A stretch of 64,000 bases of DNA from Microbulbifer rhizosphaerae (GCF_014191725.1 NZ_JACHWZ010000012.1:62001-126000), one strand, 5' to 3'. Positions 54,813 to 63,995 are shown, counted from the stretch's first letter. Made by a program: numbers and translations. Notes: a model not told the origin generated them from the letters alone.

Positions 54813-57713
54813 TTGAAGATCCGGCACTGGGCCACACTGTCGCTGGCGACCGTCATGGGGCTTTCCCATGGGGCACTTGCCGGCTGCCCTAAGTCCGGCG
54901 TCCACCTGCCAGGAGGCAGTCTTGAGCAGGTACTGATTGCACTGGGCCGCGAATGCCGGATCTCGGTACTGGTACAGGCTTCCTCGGCAACCAGTTTCAA
55001 GCTCCCGGAACAGACCCTGGAAACCGCTGCCGGCGATTTCGAGCCGGCACTGCAGGCACTGCTGCGGGATTCTCCGTTTACCTATCACCGCCATGGGCCC
55101 GCGGCCGTTGCCGTGGTGCCACGGGATACTCCCCCGGAAGAGACCGGGGGCGACGATCTGCCCGCCCAGACCGAGGAGATCACCGTCACCGGCAGCAGCC
55201 TTACCGGCAGCCACCTGCGTCATCTGCAACTGGACAGCTATGCCCCTATCGACGTACTGGCCCAGCCGGAACTGGAAATCACCGGGGCACAGACGGTAGC
55301 CCAACTGCTCAAATTCCTGCCGGCGGTCTCCGGCAACTCCACCAGCACGTCGGTGAGCAACGGCGGCAACGGCACCGCCACCGTCACCTTGCGCGGCCTG
55401 CCCGCCAGCAACACCCTGGTGCTGATCAACGGTCGGCGCATCGTCAGCAACGGTTTCGGCGGCGAAGCGGCTGACCTGAATACCATTCCACTCTCCGCGG
55501 TTGAGCGCGTAGAGATCCTCAAGGACGGCGCTTCGGCGGTCTACGGTTCCGATGCCATTGCCGGTGTGGTCAACATCATTCTGCGGCGCAACTTCGACGG
55601 CCTCTCGGTAAACAGTTACTTCGGCGAGGCCAAGCGCGGCGATCAGCAGACTGGCTCCCACTCTATGACCTGGGGCAAGACCGGCGACCGCGGCCACCTG
55701 ATGCTTAGCCTCTCGCGTTACCGCCAGGGAGTGCTGATGAGCCGCGACCGCGAACTCTCGGAATCGGCGGACAACCGCTCCCGCGGCGGCACCGATCTGC
55801 GCTCGGCGGCATCGCCGGCGGGCTATATCGCCCTCGGCAGCGGCGAAGTGGTCACCAACACCGCGGCCGGCGGCTACCGCACCTGGAGCCAGGAGGACCG
55901 CTACGACTACCGCGGGTACACCTCGGCGGTGGTCCCCTCCAGGCGCGACTCCGCCTACCTGGCAGGCGACCTGGACCTGGACGACCAAGTGGAACTCTTC
56001 GTGGAGGCCATGGGTATCCGCACCCGCGCACAAACCACCATGGCTCCCACGCCGGTATTCACCCGCTTCGACAACGGCGACCTGGCCATCGCCGCGGACA
56101 GTCCCCACAACCCCTTCGGGGAGGAAATCACCGACGTGCGCAAGCGGATACTGGAGCTGGGCCCGCGCACCCAGGAAAACCGCACCGAGACCTGGCGCTT
56201 CAACTCCGGCCTCAAGGGCAACTGGGACAGCTGGCAGTGGGAACTGACCGCGGCCACGCACTACACGCGCGCCTCCGAGATCCTGAACGGCCTTATCGAC
56301 CCCACCAGGCTCTCCATGGGGCTGAAGGGCCCCGGCCAATGCAACGCGGACAGCGGTTGCGTGCCGGTGAACCTGCTGGGCCCAAGCGGCAGCATAGACG
56401 ATGCGCAACTGGACTTTATCCGCGCCGAGAGCGAGGTGGATGGCGCCAGCCGCATGGTTTCGCTGACCTATGTGGCGGACGGGATCGTAGGCAGTTCCGG
56501 CACCGGGGAGATCCTCGCCGCAGCCGGCGTGGAGCTTCGCCGCGAGGCGATCGACTTCAAGTCCACCGACGCCATGGGCCTGTCCTTTATCGGCAGCAAC
56601 GTCTCCGGAGCCGCGGAGGGGGAGCGCATAATCGGCGAGGTGTTCGCGGAAATCTCCCTGCCGTTGGCGGCGGACAAACTGTGGCTCGACGGCGCAATAC
56701 GCTATTCCGACTACAGCGATTTCGGCAACACCGCCAACCCCAAACTCGCCCTGCGCTGGCGTCCCTGGCCCTCGCTGATGGTCCGTGCCAGTTACGCCAC
56801 CGGCTTCAAGGCGCCCACCCTGATCGACATGAACCAGACCGGCTACCAGAGCCAGGAATTCCTCTTCGACCCCTGCACCCGCAACGACGCCAACACCCTG
56901 CCCGGCTGCCGCGGCCAGGCGGACGGCGCGCGCATCCAGTACCTCACCGAGTTCGGCGGCAATGCGGAACTGGAGCCGGAGACCTCCGACAACCGCTCCC
57001 TGGGACTGGTGTGGACCCCGGCACAGCTCAAAGGCTTCAGCGCAACCCTGGACATGTTCGATATCCGCCAGAACGACGTGATCGATACCAGCCCCCAGTA
57101 CCTGATCGACCAGAATGCCAGGGAGGCGCTGTTCGCCGACCGGGTACTGCGGGACGAGCGCGGTGATATCATCAAAATAGTGGCCAGGCGGCTGAATATC
57201 GGCGCCCGCGAAGTACGCGGCCTGGACCTGGCGATGCGCTATGAATACCTCTCCGAGGATATCGGCCAGCTCCGCTGGTCGCTCAACGCCAGTCATATAC
57301 AGCGCTACCTGGATCAGCCGGCGCCCGGCAGCCCCACCGAGGATCTGGCAGGCACCTTCGTCGACCCCGCCAGCGGCGGCGCCGGCTCCCTGCCGAAGTG
57401 GAAGGCCAACACCGGCGTTTACTGGAGCAAGGGGCGCTGGGAGGGCGGCTACACCATTCACCATGTGGGCGCCCTGGAGGAGTCCTTCACTATCGATGAG
57501 CAGCGGGTCACCCGCCGTATCGACAGTTGGTCCAGCCACGACCTGCAGTTGGCCTACTCCCTGCCCGTCGGGCTTCGTCTCGCAGCGGGTATCGACAACC
57601 TGCTCGACCAGGCACCCCCTTTTGCCGCCACCGCCTTCAACGACAACTACGACGGCCGCACCTACGATCTCAGCGGTCGTTACTGGTACACCACCCTCGC
57701 CTATAGCTTTTAG
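54813..57713 (+). CDS. TonB-dependent receptor with N-terminal STN signalling domain
   Basis: Start chosen at TTG 54813, which gives a clean signal peptide (WATLSLATVMGLSHGALAG); the frame is also open to TTG 54780. An STN domain follows (GSLEQVLIALGRECRISVLVQASSATSFKLP). The plug contains ITGAQTVAQLLKFLPAVSG and GASAVYGSDAIAGVVNIILRRNFDG; the 22-strand barrel ends in TLAYSF with the terminal Phe. It is the outer-membrane partner of the sigma/FecR pair. Substrate is unknown. A 941-codon antisense frame lies opposite and is only a shadow. Confidence 0.9.
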   Translation: MKIRHWATLSLATVMGLSHGALAGCPKSGVHLPGGSLEQVLIALGRECRISVLVQASSATSFKLPEQTLETAAGDFEPALQALLRDSPFTYHRHGPAAVAVVPRDTPPEETGGDDLPAQTEEITVTGSSLTGSHLRHLQLDSYAPIDVLAQPELEITGAQTVAQLLKFLPAVSGNSTSTSVSNGGNGTATVTLRGLPASNTLVLINGRRIVSNGFGGEAADLNTIPLSAVERVEILKDGASAVYGSDAIAGVVNIILRRNFDGLSVNSYFGEAKRGDQQTGSHSMTWGKTGDRGHLMLSLSRYRQGVLMSRDRELSESADNRSRGGTDLRSAASPAGYIALGSGEVVTNTAAGGYRTWSQEDRYDYRGYTSAVVPSRRDSAYLAGDLDLDDQVELFVEAMGIRTRAQTTMAPTPVFTRFDNGDLAIAADSPHNPFGEEITDVRKRILELGPRTQENRTETWRFNSGLKGNWDSWQWELTAATHYTRASEILNGLIDPTRLSMGLKGPGQCNADSGCVPVNLLGPSGSIDDAQLDFIRAESEVDGASRMVSLTYVADGIVGSSGTGEILAAAGVELRREAIDFKSTDAMGLSFIGSNVSGAAEGERIIGEVFAEISLPLAADKLWLDGAIRYSDYSDFGNTANPKLALRWRPWPSLMVRASYATGFKAPTLIDMNQTGYQSQEFLFDPCTRNDANTLPGCRGQADGARIQYLTEFGGNAELEPETSDNRSLGLVWTPAQLKGFSATLDMFDIRQNDVIDTSPQYLIDQNAREALFADRVLRDERGDIIKIVARRLNIGAREVRGLDLAMRYEYLSEDIGQLRWSLNASHIQRYLDQPAPGSPTEDLAGTFVDPASGGAGSLPKWKANTGVYWSKGRWEGGYTIHHVGALEESFTIDEQRVTRRIDSWSSHDLQLAYSLPVGLRLAAGIDNLLDQAPPFAATAFNDNYDGRTYDLSGRYWYTTLAYSF

Positions 57714-57761
57714 CGTCGGTGCCCACGGCGCACGAGAACGGCCACATCGAGAGAGCCTGGA

Positions 57762-58022
57762 ATGAGCACTTCAGTTAAAGCCAAATCCCTCACTTTCGAC
57801 GAACACACCATGTGGGTCGAACTCGATGACGGCCGCTCCCTCGGCGTTCCCCTCGCCTGGTTTCCCCGCCTCCTGCACGCCACCCCCGAGCAACTCGCGG
57901 ATTATCGTATCAGCTACTCCGGCAACGGCCTTCACTGGGACCAACTGGATGAAGACATTTCCGTCGAAGGCCTGCTGGCCGGGCGCCGCGATATGACCCA
58001 ACACCAAGGCAAAGTCGCCTGA
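57762..58022 (+). CDS. DUF2442-family protein
   Basis: An 86-residue protein matching the DUF2442 pattern: AKSLTFDEHTMWVELDDGRSLGVPLAWFPRLLHATPEQLADYRISYSGNGLHWDQLDEDISVEGLLAG. These small proteins are often next to DUF4160 partners in toxin-antitoxin-like pairs, but here no DUF4160 gene is adjacent. It is 48 bp after the receptor gene. Function is unproven. Confidence 0.85.
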   Translation: MSTSVKAKSLTFDEHTMWVELDDGRSLGVPLAWFPRLLHATPEQLADYRISYSGNGLHWDQLDEDISVEGLLAGRRDMTQHQGKVA

Positions 58023-58176
58023 TCCAAAACACCGGCGAGACACACTGGTCACCAGCAATCTTCCGCCTGAAGACAGAACTCTTTGAAATTCCCCAACCGA
58101 AGTCGCGGGCCGTTTGACTTCCGATACAAACTCCTTACACTTGGTAAGGATTTCTATCTATCCGCGGAACCGTCCA

Positions 58177-58413
58177 ATGAGCACAGCAACAGTGACCAGC
58201 AAAGGCCAGATCACCATTCCGGCCGCGATCCGCTCCGACCTCCACATAGGGCCGGGAGATCGAGTCGAATTTGTACGTGTGGGCGATGGACGTTACGAGG
58301 TCGTGGCCGCAACCCGGGATGTCACCGAGCTGCGGGGCATAGTCCACGCCGGAAAGCCGGTCTCCGTGGAAGAAATGAATCGGGCAATCAGGAAACGGGC
58401 GAGCGGCCAATGA
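58177..58413 (+). CDS. AbrB/MazE-fold antitoxin (VapB type)
   Basis: A 78-residue protein with the swapped-hairpin DNA-binding fold: STATVTSKGQITIPAAIRSDLHIGPGDRVEFV. It overlaps the PIN-domain gene by four bases (ATGA), the arrangement of a VapBC unit. It should bind and autorepress its promoter and neutralise the toxin. ATG 58177 fits the domain start. An upstream in-frame ATG at 58114 gives an unlikely 21-residue extension. Confidence 0.88.
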   Translation: MSTATVTSKGQITIPAAIRSDLHIGPGDRVEFVRVGDGRYEVVAATRDVTELRGIVHAGKPVSVEEMNRAIRKRASGQ

Positions 58414-58802
58414 TCGGCCTGGATACCAACATCATCGTGAGATACCTCACCCAGGATGATCCAGAACAGTCGAAAACAGCGACTCGCCTGATCGAGACAC
58501 AACTCAGCGCCACCAAACCGGGATTCATCACCATGGTTACATTGGTCGAGGTCTCCTGGGTGCTGGAGAGCTGCTACAACCTGGCCAAGGCGGAAGTCGT
58601 CCACATTCTGCAGGGCATACTGGCCACCAAGCAATTCCTGGTGGAGCGAGCAGATCTGGCGTACCTTGCACTCAAGCATTGCGCGTCCGCGCGAACCGAT
58701 TTCAGCGACACTCTGATTGCAACCGTGTGCAGCGAACACAATTGTACAAAGGTCCTCACCTTCGACAAAAAGGCGCGCGGGAGCGGAATGGAGCTGTTAT
58801 AG
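58410..58802 (+). CDS. PIN-domain ribonuclease toxin (VapC type)
   Basis: A 130-residue PIN protein: IGLDTNIIVRYLTQDDPEQ supplies the first acidic residue, ITMVTLVEVSWVLE the Glu, and ARTDFSDTLIATVC the DxxD-type acidic pair, with the final TFDKKAR. Toxins of this family cleave tRNA or rRNA. Its start overlaps the AbrB-type antitoxin gene. Confidence 0.88.
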   Translation: MIGLDTNIIVRYLTQDDPEQSKTATRLIETQLSATKPGFITMVTLVEVSWVLESCYNLAKAEVVHILQGILATKQFLVERADLAYLALKHCASARTDFSDTLIATVCSEHNCTKVLTFDKKARGSGMELL

Positions 58803-58864
58803 CTGTACATTACTCCCATCTTGCCCCCCCGCTGAGACTTCAGGCGATACCGGAAGGGCCCGCC

Positions 58865-59626
58865 ATGCTGATCACCGTCGACCACCGCGAGCAGTCACCG
58901 GCCCTCTTGGACGAACTGCGCAGGCAAAACATCTGTATAGAGCGCGCGCCGCTGCCTCTCGGGGATTACCGCGTGGGCGATCAGCTGCTGTTCGAACGCA
59001 AAACCGCCACCGACCTGCGTCTTTCCCTCGCGGACGGCCGCCTGTTCGACCAGGCGCGCCGCCTCTACCATTGGCGCGCACAGCAGCCTGACCGTCGCGT
59101 CGCGCTCATTGTCGAAGGGCGCGTGCAGCCGCCGGGCGCTGGCCAGCGGGAAAGGCGTATCCTTCAGGGTGCACTGGTGAAGATCGCCCTCCTCTGGGAC
59201 ATTCCGCTGTTGCGTACACTGCTGCCTGAGGAGAGCGCCAGGGTGATGCTCTACGCGGCCCGCCAGCACGAGCGAGGCAAATTGCAGGCACCGCTGCCCG
59301 CGCTCTCCTGCCCCAATGAAACGCTGGGCACCCGGGCCGGGGATAAGCACCTGGTGCAGCGCCGGCTACTGCAATCGCTCCCAGGCATAGGACCGCGCCG
59401 GGCCAGGGCGCTGCTCGCCCGCTTCGGCAGCATAGCCGCGATAATGAACGCGGAGGAAAGCGAGCTGGCCACAGTGGAAAACCTCGGCCGGGAACTGGCG
59501 CGACGAATCCGCTGGCTGGTAAGCGAAGCGCCGGGGATCTATCGGGTGACAAAGAGGAAAGGTGAGAATCAGCGGGCCTCCAGTCGCCCCAACAGATCTT
59601 GCGGGGCTGCCCATAGAGCCAGCTAG
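58865..59626 (+). CDS. ERCC4-type structure-specific nuclease with HhH2 domain (XPF-like)
   Basis: A 253-residue protein. Residues 1-130 are an ERCC4/XPF nuclease domain with GDYR (PLPLGDYRVGDQLLFERKTATDL) containing the catalytic ERKxxxD, and RLFDQARRLYHW. A helix-hairpin-helix pair near residues 170-215 follows (LVQRRLLQSLPGIGPRRARALLARFGSIAAIMNAEESELATVENLG). The active-site set is complete. This archaeal/eukaryotic style nuclease is uncommon in bacteria. ATG 58865 follows a gap after the VapC stop. The C-terminal 20 residues may be readthrough into repeat-derived sequence. Confidence 0.85.
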   Translation: MLITVDHREQSPALLDELRRQNICIERAPLPLGDYRVGDQLLFERKTATDLRLSLADGRLFDQARRLYHWRAQQPDRRVALIVEGRVQPPGAGQRERRILQGALVKIALLWDIPLLRTLLPEESARVMLYAARQHERGKLQAPLPALSCPNETLGTRAGDKHLVQRRLLQSLPGIGPRRARALLARFGSIAAIMNAEESELATVENLGRELARRIRWLVSEAPGIYRVTKRKGENQRASSRPNRSCGAAHRAS

Positions 59627-59628
59627 CG

Positions 59629-59655
59629 TTGTAGGAGCCTGCTTGCAGGCGAACG
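59629..59655. repeat. Single REP unit (GTAGGAGCCTGCTTGCAGGCGAA)
   Basis: One copy of the same 23-base REP sequence as at 45264-45290. It lies beside the nuclease 3' end, in the convergent gap before the FitAB-like pair. It could act as a bidirectional transcript terminus. Confidence 0.7.
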
Positions 59656-59697
59656 GTGCGGGCAACAAGTTCAATACTTGTCATCCATGGCGCTGCA

Positions 59698-60138
59698 TTA
59701 TCGAGTTCGATCTGGCTCCCCGACCTCAGCGGTCGGATCATTCGCATACTCAGTCAGCAACACGACCGTTTCCGGGAAAGCACTGGCCAGTCTCTTGTCC
59801 ATGGTCACCATGGGAGCCCTCAGGCTCGCTGCCAACGCCACAAACTCGCAATCGTAGGCCGAGCAACTGCTTTTGTTTACAAGAGACAGTACATCCAGAG
59901 ATGTGACCTCATATTCATTCCCGCTCAGAAGATCCTCCATCTCCGCCTGCACAGCGAGGGCCTCCTCGAAACTGACCAGAGACTTGCGTATATAGAGCGC
60001 CAGGACATTGCGAAACTCGCTGCGCCAAAGCGCAGGTGCAACCCATTCCGACTCCCTCAGCAACAACTGTTCAGCCTGGGGCGTATAAGGTGAAGGCAAC
60101 GCCAAATAGGTGATGACATTGGTGTCGGCAACAATCAC
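59698..60138 (-). CDS. PIN-domain toxin (FitB/VapC-like)
   Basis: A 146-residue PIN-family protein beginning IVADTNVITYLALPSPYTPQAEQLL, with ESEWVAPALWRSEFRNVLA (Glu) and SAYDCEFVALAASLRAPMVTMDKRL (Asp cluster). It overlaps the antitoxin gene upstream by four bases. Expected to be an RNase inhibited by the FitA-like antitoxin. Confidence 0.88.
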   Translation of the reverse strand: MIVADTNVITYLALPSPYTPQAEQLLLRESEWVAPALWRSEFRNVLALYIRKSLVSFEEALAVQAEMEDLLSGNEYEVTSLDVLSLVNKSSCSAYDCEFVALAASLRAPMVTMDKRLASAFPETVVLLTEYANDPTAEVGEPDRTR

Positions 60139-60377
60139 GGCCTCCCCCTTTCAATGGCCTTCCGGATTTCCTCGACTGAAACGGCATCGGAGTCGAATCG
60201 CGGGCGTTTACTCCGCAATCTGACCAAACGTTCCTCTGGAGTTACCTTCCTGGGGACAAGCACCAGTTCCAAACAACTGATCAACTCGCTGTTGATGGAG
60301 CGGTGATGCGCTTGCGCAGATTCCTTCAAGCGCCCATATAGATCGTCTGGAATATTCTTAAGCGTTACAGTAGCCAT
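60135..60377 (-). CDS. FitA-like RHH antitoxin
   Basis: An 80-residue ribbon-helix-helix protein: MATVTLKNIPDDLYGRLKESAQAHHRSINSELISCLE is the FitA/VapB RHH signature, followed by a C-terminal toxin-binding tail EERLVRLRSKRPRFDSDAVSVEEIRKAIERGRP. ATG 60377 has GGAGG seven bases upstream. A 19-bp palindrome lies just beyond it at 60398-60416. Confidence 0.9.
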   Translation of the reverse strand: MATVTLKNIPDDLYGRLKESAQAHHRSINSELISCLELVLVPRKVTPEERLVRLRSKRPRFDSDAVSVEEIRKAIERGRP

Positions 60378-60397
60378 AGCCACACCTCCATACACAA

Positions 60398-60416
60398 TGG
60401 AACCATTATGGTTCCA
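60398..60416. promoter_or_regulatory. FitA-type operator palindrome
   Basis: TGGAACCATTATGGTTCCA is a perfect inverted repeat around a single central base. It lies 21 bp upstream of the RHH antitoxin start and is the likely autorepression site of the toxin-antitoxin pair. Confidence 0.75.
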
Positions 60417-60454
60417 CCCTGGATGAAACACAAACAAGGCTTGTGGCCACCAGT

Positions 60455-60520
60455 TTGACGCTTAACGTTATTCGATATACTCCGGATGGCCCAGCAGATG
60501 TGGCCATCGAGGATTACCAC
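60455..60520 (+). pseudogene. HigB C-terminal relic
   Basis: In frame with HigA, 22 codons read LTLNVIRYTPDGPADVAIEDYH. HigB toxins end in a similar FRYTPDG..DV.IVDYH followed by a stop. Here the stop is CGA (Arg) instead, and no HigB N-terminus is visible upstream, where the FitA operator lies. The toxin gene therefore appears deleted, leaving its antitoxin. Confidence 0.6.
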
Positions 60521-60533
60521 CGAGGAGGTAAAT

Positions 60534-60836
60534 ATGTTCAACAGCGGCATGCGCCCCATCCACCCGGGCGAAATCCTGCGCGAGGACCACCTGGTCCCGC
60601 TGGGCATAAGCGCCAATGCACTGGCAAAGGCGCTGCATGTGCCGGCGCCGCGCATCAACGACATAGTTAGGGAGAGGCGCGGCATAACCGCGGATACGGC
60701 CATGCGTCTGGCCCGCTACTTCGATACCACCCCACAGCTCTGGATGACTCTGCAAGCCGAATACGACCTGCGGGTCGCACAGATCGAGCAAGCGGATCAA
60801 ATCGCCAGGGAAGTGGCCCCTCGCCAAGTGGCGTGA
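60534..60836 (+). CDS. HigA-family antitoxin (HTH_XRE), orphan
   Basis: A 100-residue HigA protein: MRPIHPGEILREDHLVPLGISANALAKALHVPAPRINDIVRERRGITADTAMRLARYFDTTPQLWMTLQAEYDLR. ATG 60534 has a strong GAGGAGGT six bases upstream. It normally follows higB, but only a fragment of higB remains. It may still bind DNA. Confidence 0.92.
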   Translation: MFNSGMRPIHPGEILREDHLVPLGISANALAKALHVPAPRINDIVRERRGITADTAMRLARYFDTTPQLWMTLQAEYDLRVAQIEQADQIAREVAPRQVA

Positions 60837-61314
60837 CCCCGGCCTCAAGGCCGCTGGGGCGGACCCAGGAGAAGATGGAAGACCTCCCGAGGCATCCGAC
60901 GCCCGGAACCGGCAACTCCCTAAGCCAATACTATCGAGTCAAAACTTCCCTCCCCTGTGGGAGCCAGCCTTGCTGGCGAATAGGGGGCAGCAAAACGGGC
61001 TCTGAACTACGACGCCATAGGCCGTTTCTTCTACGGCATCGTGACTCCCCGGTTCTAGCCCCCTCAGGTCCTTCCCACCCCGAACGGGGCGTCCTTTCCT
61101 CGCACTCCCAAGTTGATCAAAAAACACACAAAACCAACCTCCCAAACCTGACATTGCGAAGTTAAGGAAAAAAAATGCGATTTTTTTGAGGGAACCATCG
61201 TGCCACCCGTCAATAGCTGTGTTGGGAGGGAAGTGGCTACTTGGGGGTAGCCGCTTCTAAACATCGCCATTCAAGGCAAACACTATAAATCCAACGATCA
61301 AGAGAGGATTTACA
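60837..61314. other. 478-bp gap with a REP unit before the TonB receptor
   Basis: No credible gene. A REP-like unit, GTGGGAGCCAGCCTTGCTGGCGAA, lies at 60957-60980. A purine-rich stretch runs through about 61157-61185. The gap ends with the receptor start region, which has AGAGAGG seven bases upstream of ATG 61315 at 61299-61305. A promoter near 61250-61300 is likely, given the strong downstream gene, but I do not assign -35/-10. Confidence 0.5.
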
Positions 61315-63930
61315 ATGAAAAAGAACATCCTGTCTGTTGCTGTGAAAGGGGCCCTGGGCCTGACCGCAGCCGCAGTAATGGTTCCGGCCATGCCCGCTTT
61401 TGCGCAGGAAGATGCGACTCTGGTGGAAGAGGTTGTGGTTACCGGTTCGCGTATCAAACGCACTAACTTCGACGAAGCTGCTCAAGTTGTGAGCATGGAC
61501 CGCGCTGACATCGAAGCTCTGGGCAATCTGATGATCGCAGACACCCTGCGCTCGACTCCCCTAAACTCTCTGGGCTCTTTCAACGAGCGCTCAGGTAGCT
61601 CAGCTCAATCCAACGCCACCGTTGACCTGCGCGGTCTCGGTTCTCAGCGCAGCCTGGTAATGATCAACGGCCGTCGTATGCCCGGTTCTCCGAACCTGGG
61701 CGCTGCGTCGATCAACCTGAACATGATTCCGATGGCCGCCGTTGAACGTATCGATATTCTGGCTGATGGCGCCTCTGCTGTTTACGGTTCTGACGCGGTT
61801 GCCGGTGTTGTGAACATGGTAATGCGTGAAAACTTCGATGGCGTAGAATTCTCCGCTCGTCGCGGTGACCGCTCCGAAGACGACGGTATTGAAGAGTCTT
61901 TCAGCTTCGTAACCGGTATCACCGGTGAGCGCGGCAATATTACCTTCGCTGCCGAATACAACCGTCGCGACCCGATCTTCGACGGCGATCGCGAATACAC
62001 AGCTGCCTGGATTCGCGACGACGGTGACGGCCGTCTGGACGCCTATAACGACACCGATGGCTGGTCCTACTATGGCAAGACCATCGAAATCTATGACCCG
62101 ACTACCGACTACTATGACATTCAGGCAGCCACCAGCTGCGCCAGTGACCCAGTATTTATGGAGACCGGTGCAGCGGCATTCGGTGAAGCGGATGGCACCC
62201 TGTGTGCCTACCCCTACGCCAACGTCTCTGCGAACAAAGCTGAGCTGAAGCGCGCCAACACCTTTCTGAGCGCCAACTACGAAATCTCCGACAACGTCGA
62301 ACTCTTCACCAACGCTCTGTTCTCCAAGGTGGACTCTTTCGGTCGCTACGCGCCGCCCGCTGCTTCCTGGGACAACATGCCGGCTGACTACTCTGACGTA
62401 CCGTTCGATGTAGATGCTCTGCTGGCAGACGGCTCCATTACCGAAGACTATGAAATCACCGGTTACTATCGCTGGACCAATATCGGCCCCCGCGACAACG
62501 TCGTAACCGACACCCAGTACGACCTGACTCTGGGCTTCCGCGGTGACATCACCGACAGCGTCAGCTACGAAACCTACGTACAGCGCGGTCGTTACGAATC
62601 CAAAGAACTCGGCTACTACTACCTGTCATACCCGGGTCTCGATTACGTAATGGAGCAAGGTATCGATCCGTTCTCTCCGGAAGGTGCAGGAGCCATGCGC
62701 GCCACTACTACCCAGGACAATTACACCGCCATGTCCAAAGTTTACGGCCACATGCAGTTTAATGCTGGTGACTACTTTGGCGCCGGCGAAACCATCGTCC
62801 TGGCGGGTGCCGAGGCTTACGAAATCGAGTACGCCAACAGGTATGACTCCGCCTCTGAAGCCGGCTTGGTCGGCGGCAGCTCGGGCAACTCCTCCGGCGG
62901 TGACCGCGACGTAGCTGCAGTATTCGCCGAAGCCGTGATTCCGGTCACAGATAAGATCGAAATGAATGCTGCGGTTCGCTACGACAACTACAGCGATTTC
63001 GGCTCCAACGTTGCACCGTCTCTGTCTGCCACTTACAACGTGACCGACAGCCTGACTCTGCGCGCGCGCGCCGGTAAAGGCTTCCGCGCTCCGGCTCTGG
63101 ACGAACTCTACGGTCCGTCCGCCTTCTCCGCTGAAGATGCAACTGATCCAACTACCGGCTTGTCCCGTCAGTGGGATACCTACTACTCCACCAACGAAGA
63201 TCTGGATGCGGAAACCTCCACTTCCCTGTCCATCGGTGGTAACTGGGAGTTTGTTGACGGCTGGACTCTGGACCTGGGCTTTTGGAATGTTGAAGTTGAA
63301 GACGTAATCCTGCAGCCAACCGCTCAGAGCATCTTCTATGCCCTGGCTGCCGGCATAGAACTGGATCCGGCTTCAGGTATCTACACTACCGGTACCGGCG
63401 CTCAGACTGAGTTCTTCTCTCAAACCACCAACGCCGGCGTACTGGACGTGACTGGAGTCGACATCAAAGTTGACGGCAGCTTTGACACTGCAATTGGCAT
63501 GCTGAGCCTAGGCACCCTGGTAAGCCATCAGCTTTCCTATGAAACTGATGCCTACTACCAGGGGCCGGTTCAGGACGTAGCTACTTTCAACTTGTACCCG
63601 GATCTGCGTGGTCAGTTCGTGTTCGGCTGGAGCATGGGTATGCACGCAGTTGACCTGACCGTTGATTACATCTCCACTCACGATGAGTTCACCGATGTAA
63701 CCGACAGCGGCGAGCTGTTCAAGAGCGGTAAAGACCTGGATTCCTGGACTACCCTGAATCTGGCATACCGTCTCAGCACCGACTCTTTCGGTTCCATCAA
63801 GGTTGGCGCTCGCAACCTGACCAACGAAGAGCCGGTAATGGATAAAGACGGCAAGTTCGCACGTGACCACTACGACCTGTACGATGCTACCGGTCGCATG
63901 GTTTATGCCGAGTACACAATGAGCTTCTGA
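61315..63930 (+). CDS. TonB-dependent receptor, probably highly expressed
   Basis: A full-length 871-residue receptor. Signal peptide GALGLTAAAVMVPAMPAFAQ, then the TonB-box region VEEVVVTGSRIKR, plug RADIEALGNLMIADTLRSTPLNSLG and ADGASAVYGSDAVAGVVNMVMREN. The barrel ends with YAEYTMSF. There is no STN domain, so no surface signalling. It uses a narrower set of codons (GCT, CTG, GGT, GAA, AAC) than its neighbours, with much less GCC, suggesting high expression. Substrate unknown; the length fits receptors for carbohydrate or aromatic uptake. Confidence 0.92.
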   Translation: MKKNILSVAVKGALGLTAAAVMVPAMPAFAQEDATLVEEVVVTGSRIKRTNFDEAAQVVSMDRADIEALGNLMIADTLRSTPLNSLGSFNERSGSSAQSNATVDLRGLGSQRSLVMINGRRMPGSPNLGAASINLNMIPMAAVERIDILADGASAVYGSDAVAGVVNMVMRENFDGVEFSARRGDRSEDDGIEESFSFVTGITGERGNITFAAEYNRRDPIFDGDREYTAAWIRDDGDGRLDAYNDTDGWSYYGKTIEIYDPTTDYYDIQAATSCASDPVFMETGAAAFGEADGTLCAYPYANVSANKAELKRANTFLSANYEISDNVELFTNALFSKVDSFGRYAPPAASWDNMPADYSDVPFDVDALLADGSITEDYEITGYYRWTNIGPRDNVVTDTQYDLTLGFRGDITDSVSYETYVQRGRYESKELGYYYLSYPGLDYVMEQGIDPFSPEGAGAMRATTTQDNYTAMSKVYGHMQFNAGDYFGAGETIVLAGAEAYEIEYANRYDSASEAGLVGGSSGNSSGGDRDVAAVFAEAVIPVTDKIEMNAAVRYDNYSDFGSNVAPSLSATYNVTDSLTLRARAGKGFRAPALDELYGPSAFSAEDATDPTTGLSRQWDTYYSTNEDLDAETSTSLSIGGNWEFVDGWTLDLGFWNVEVEDVILQPTAQSIFYALAAGIELDPASGIYTTGTGAQTEFFSQTTNAGVLDVTGVDIKVDGSFDTAIGMLSLGTLVSHQLSYETDAYYQGPVQDVATFNLYPDLRGQFVFGWSMGMHAVDLTVDYISTHDEFTDVTDSGELFKSGKDLDSWTTLNLAYRLSTDSFGSIKVGARNLTNEEPVMDKDGKFARDHYDLYDATGRMVYAEYTMSF

Positions 63931-63968
63931 TGAAGCGAAAATATTCTTAAGCTTTCTTAAGAAAGGGA

Positions 63969-63995
63969 AAGGGCCAACTTTGTTGGCCCTTTTTT
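63969..63995 (+). terminator. Intrinsic (Rho-independent) terminator of the TonB receptor
   Basis: AAGGGCCAAC (63969-63978), loop TTT and GTTGGCCCTT (63982-63991), followed by a T run. It lies 38 bp after the receptor stop at 63930 and is a clear hairpin terminator. Confidence 0.92.

Noticed and set aside
54714-57539. 941-codon open frame opposite the FecA-like receptor
   Set aside because: The forward frame has signal peptide, STN, plug and barrel motifs. The antisense frame has no domain and arises from third-position GC bias.
60837-61165. Plus-strand frame after higA
   Set aside because: It contains a REP unit and shows no family match, with compositional features of non-coding sequence.
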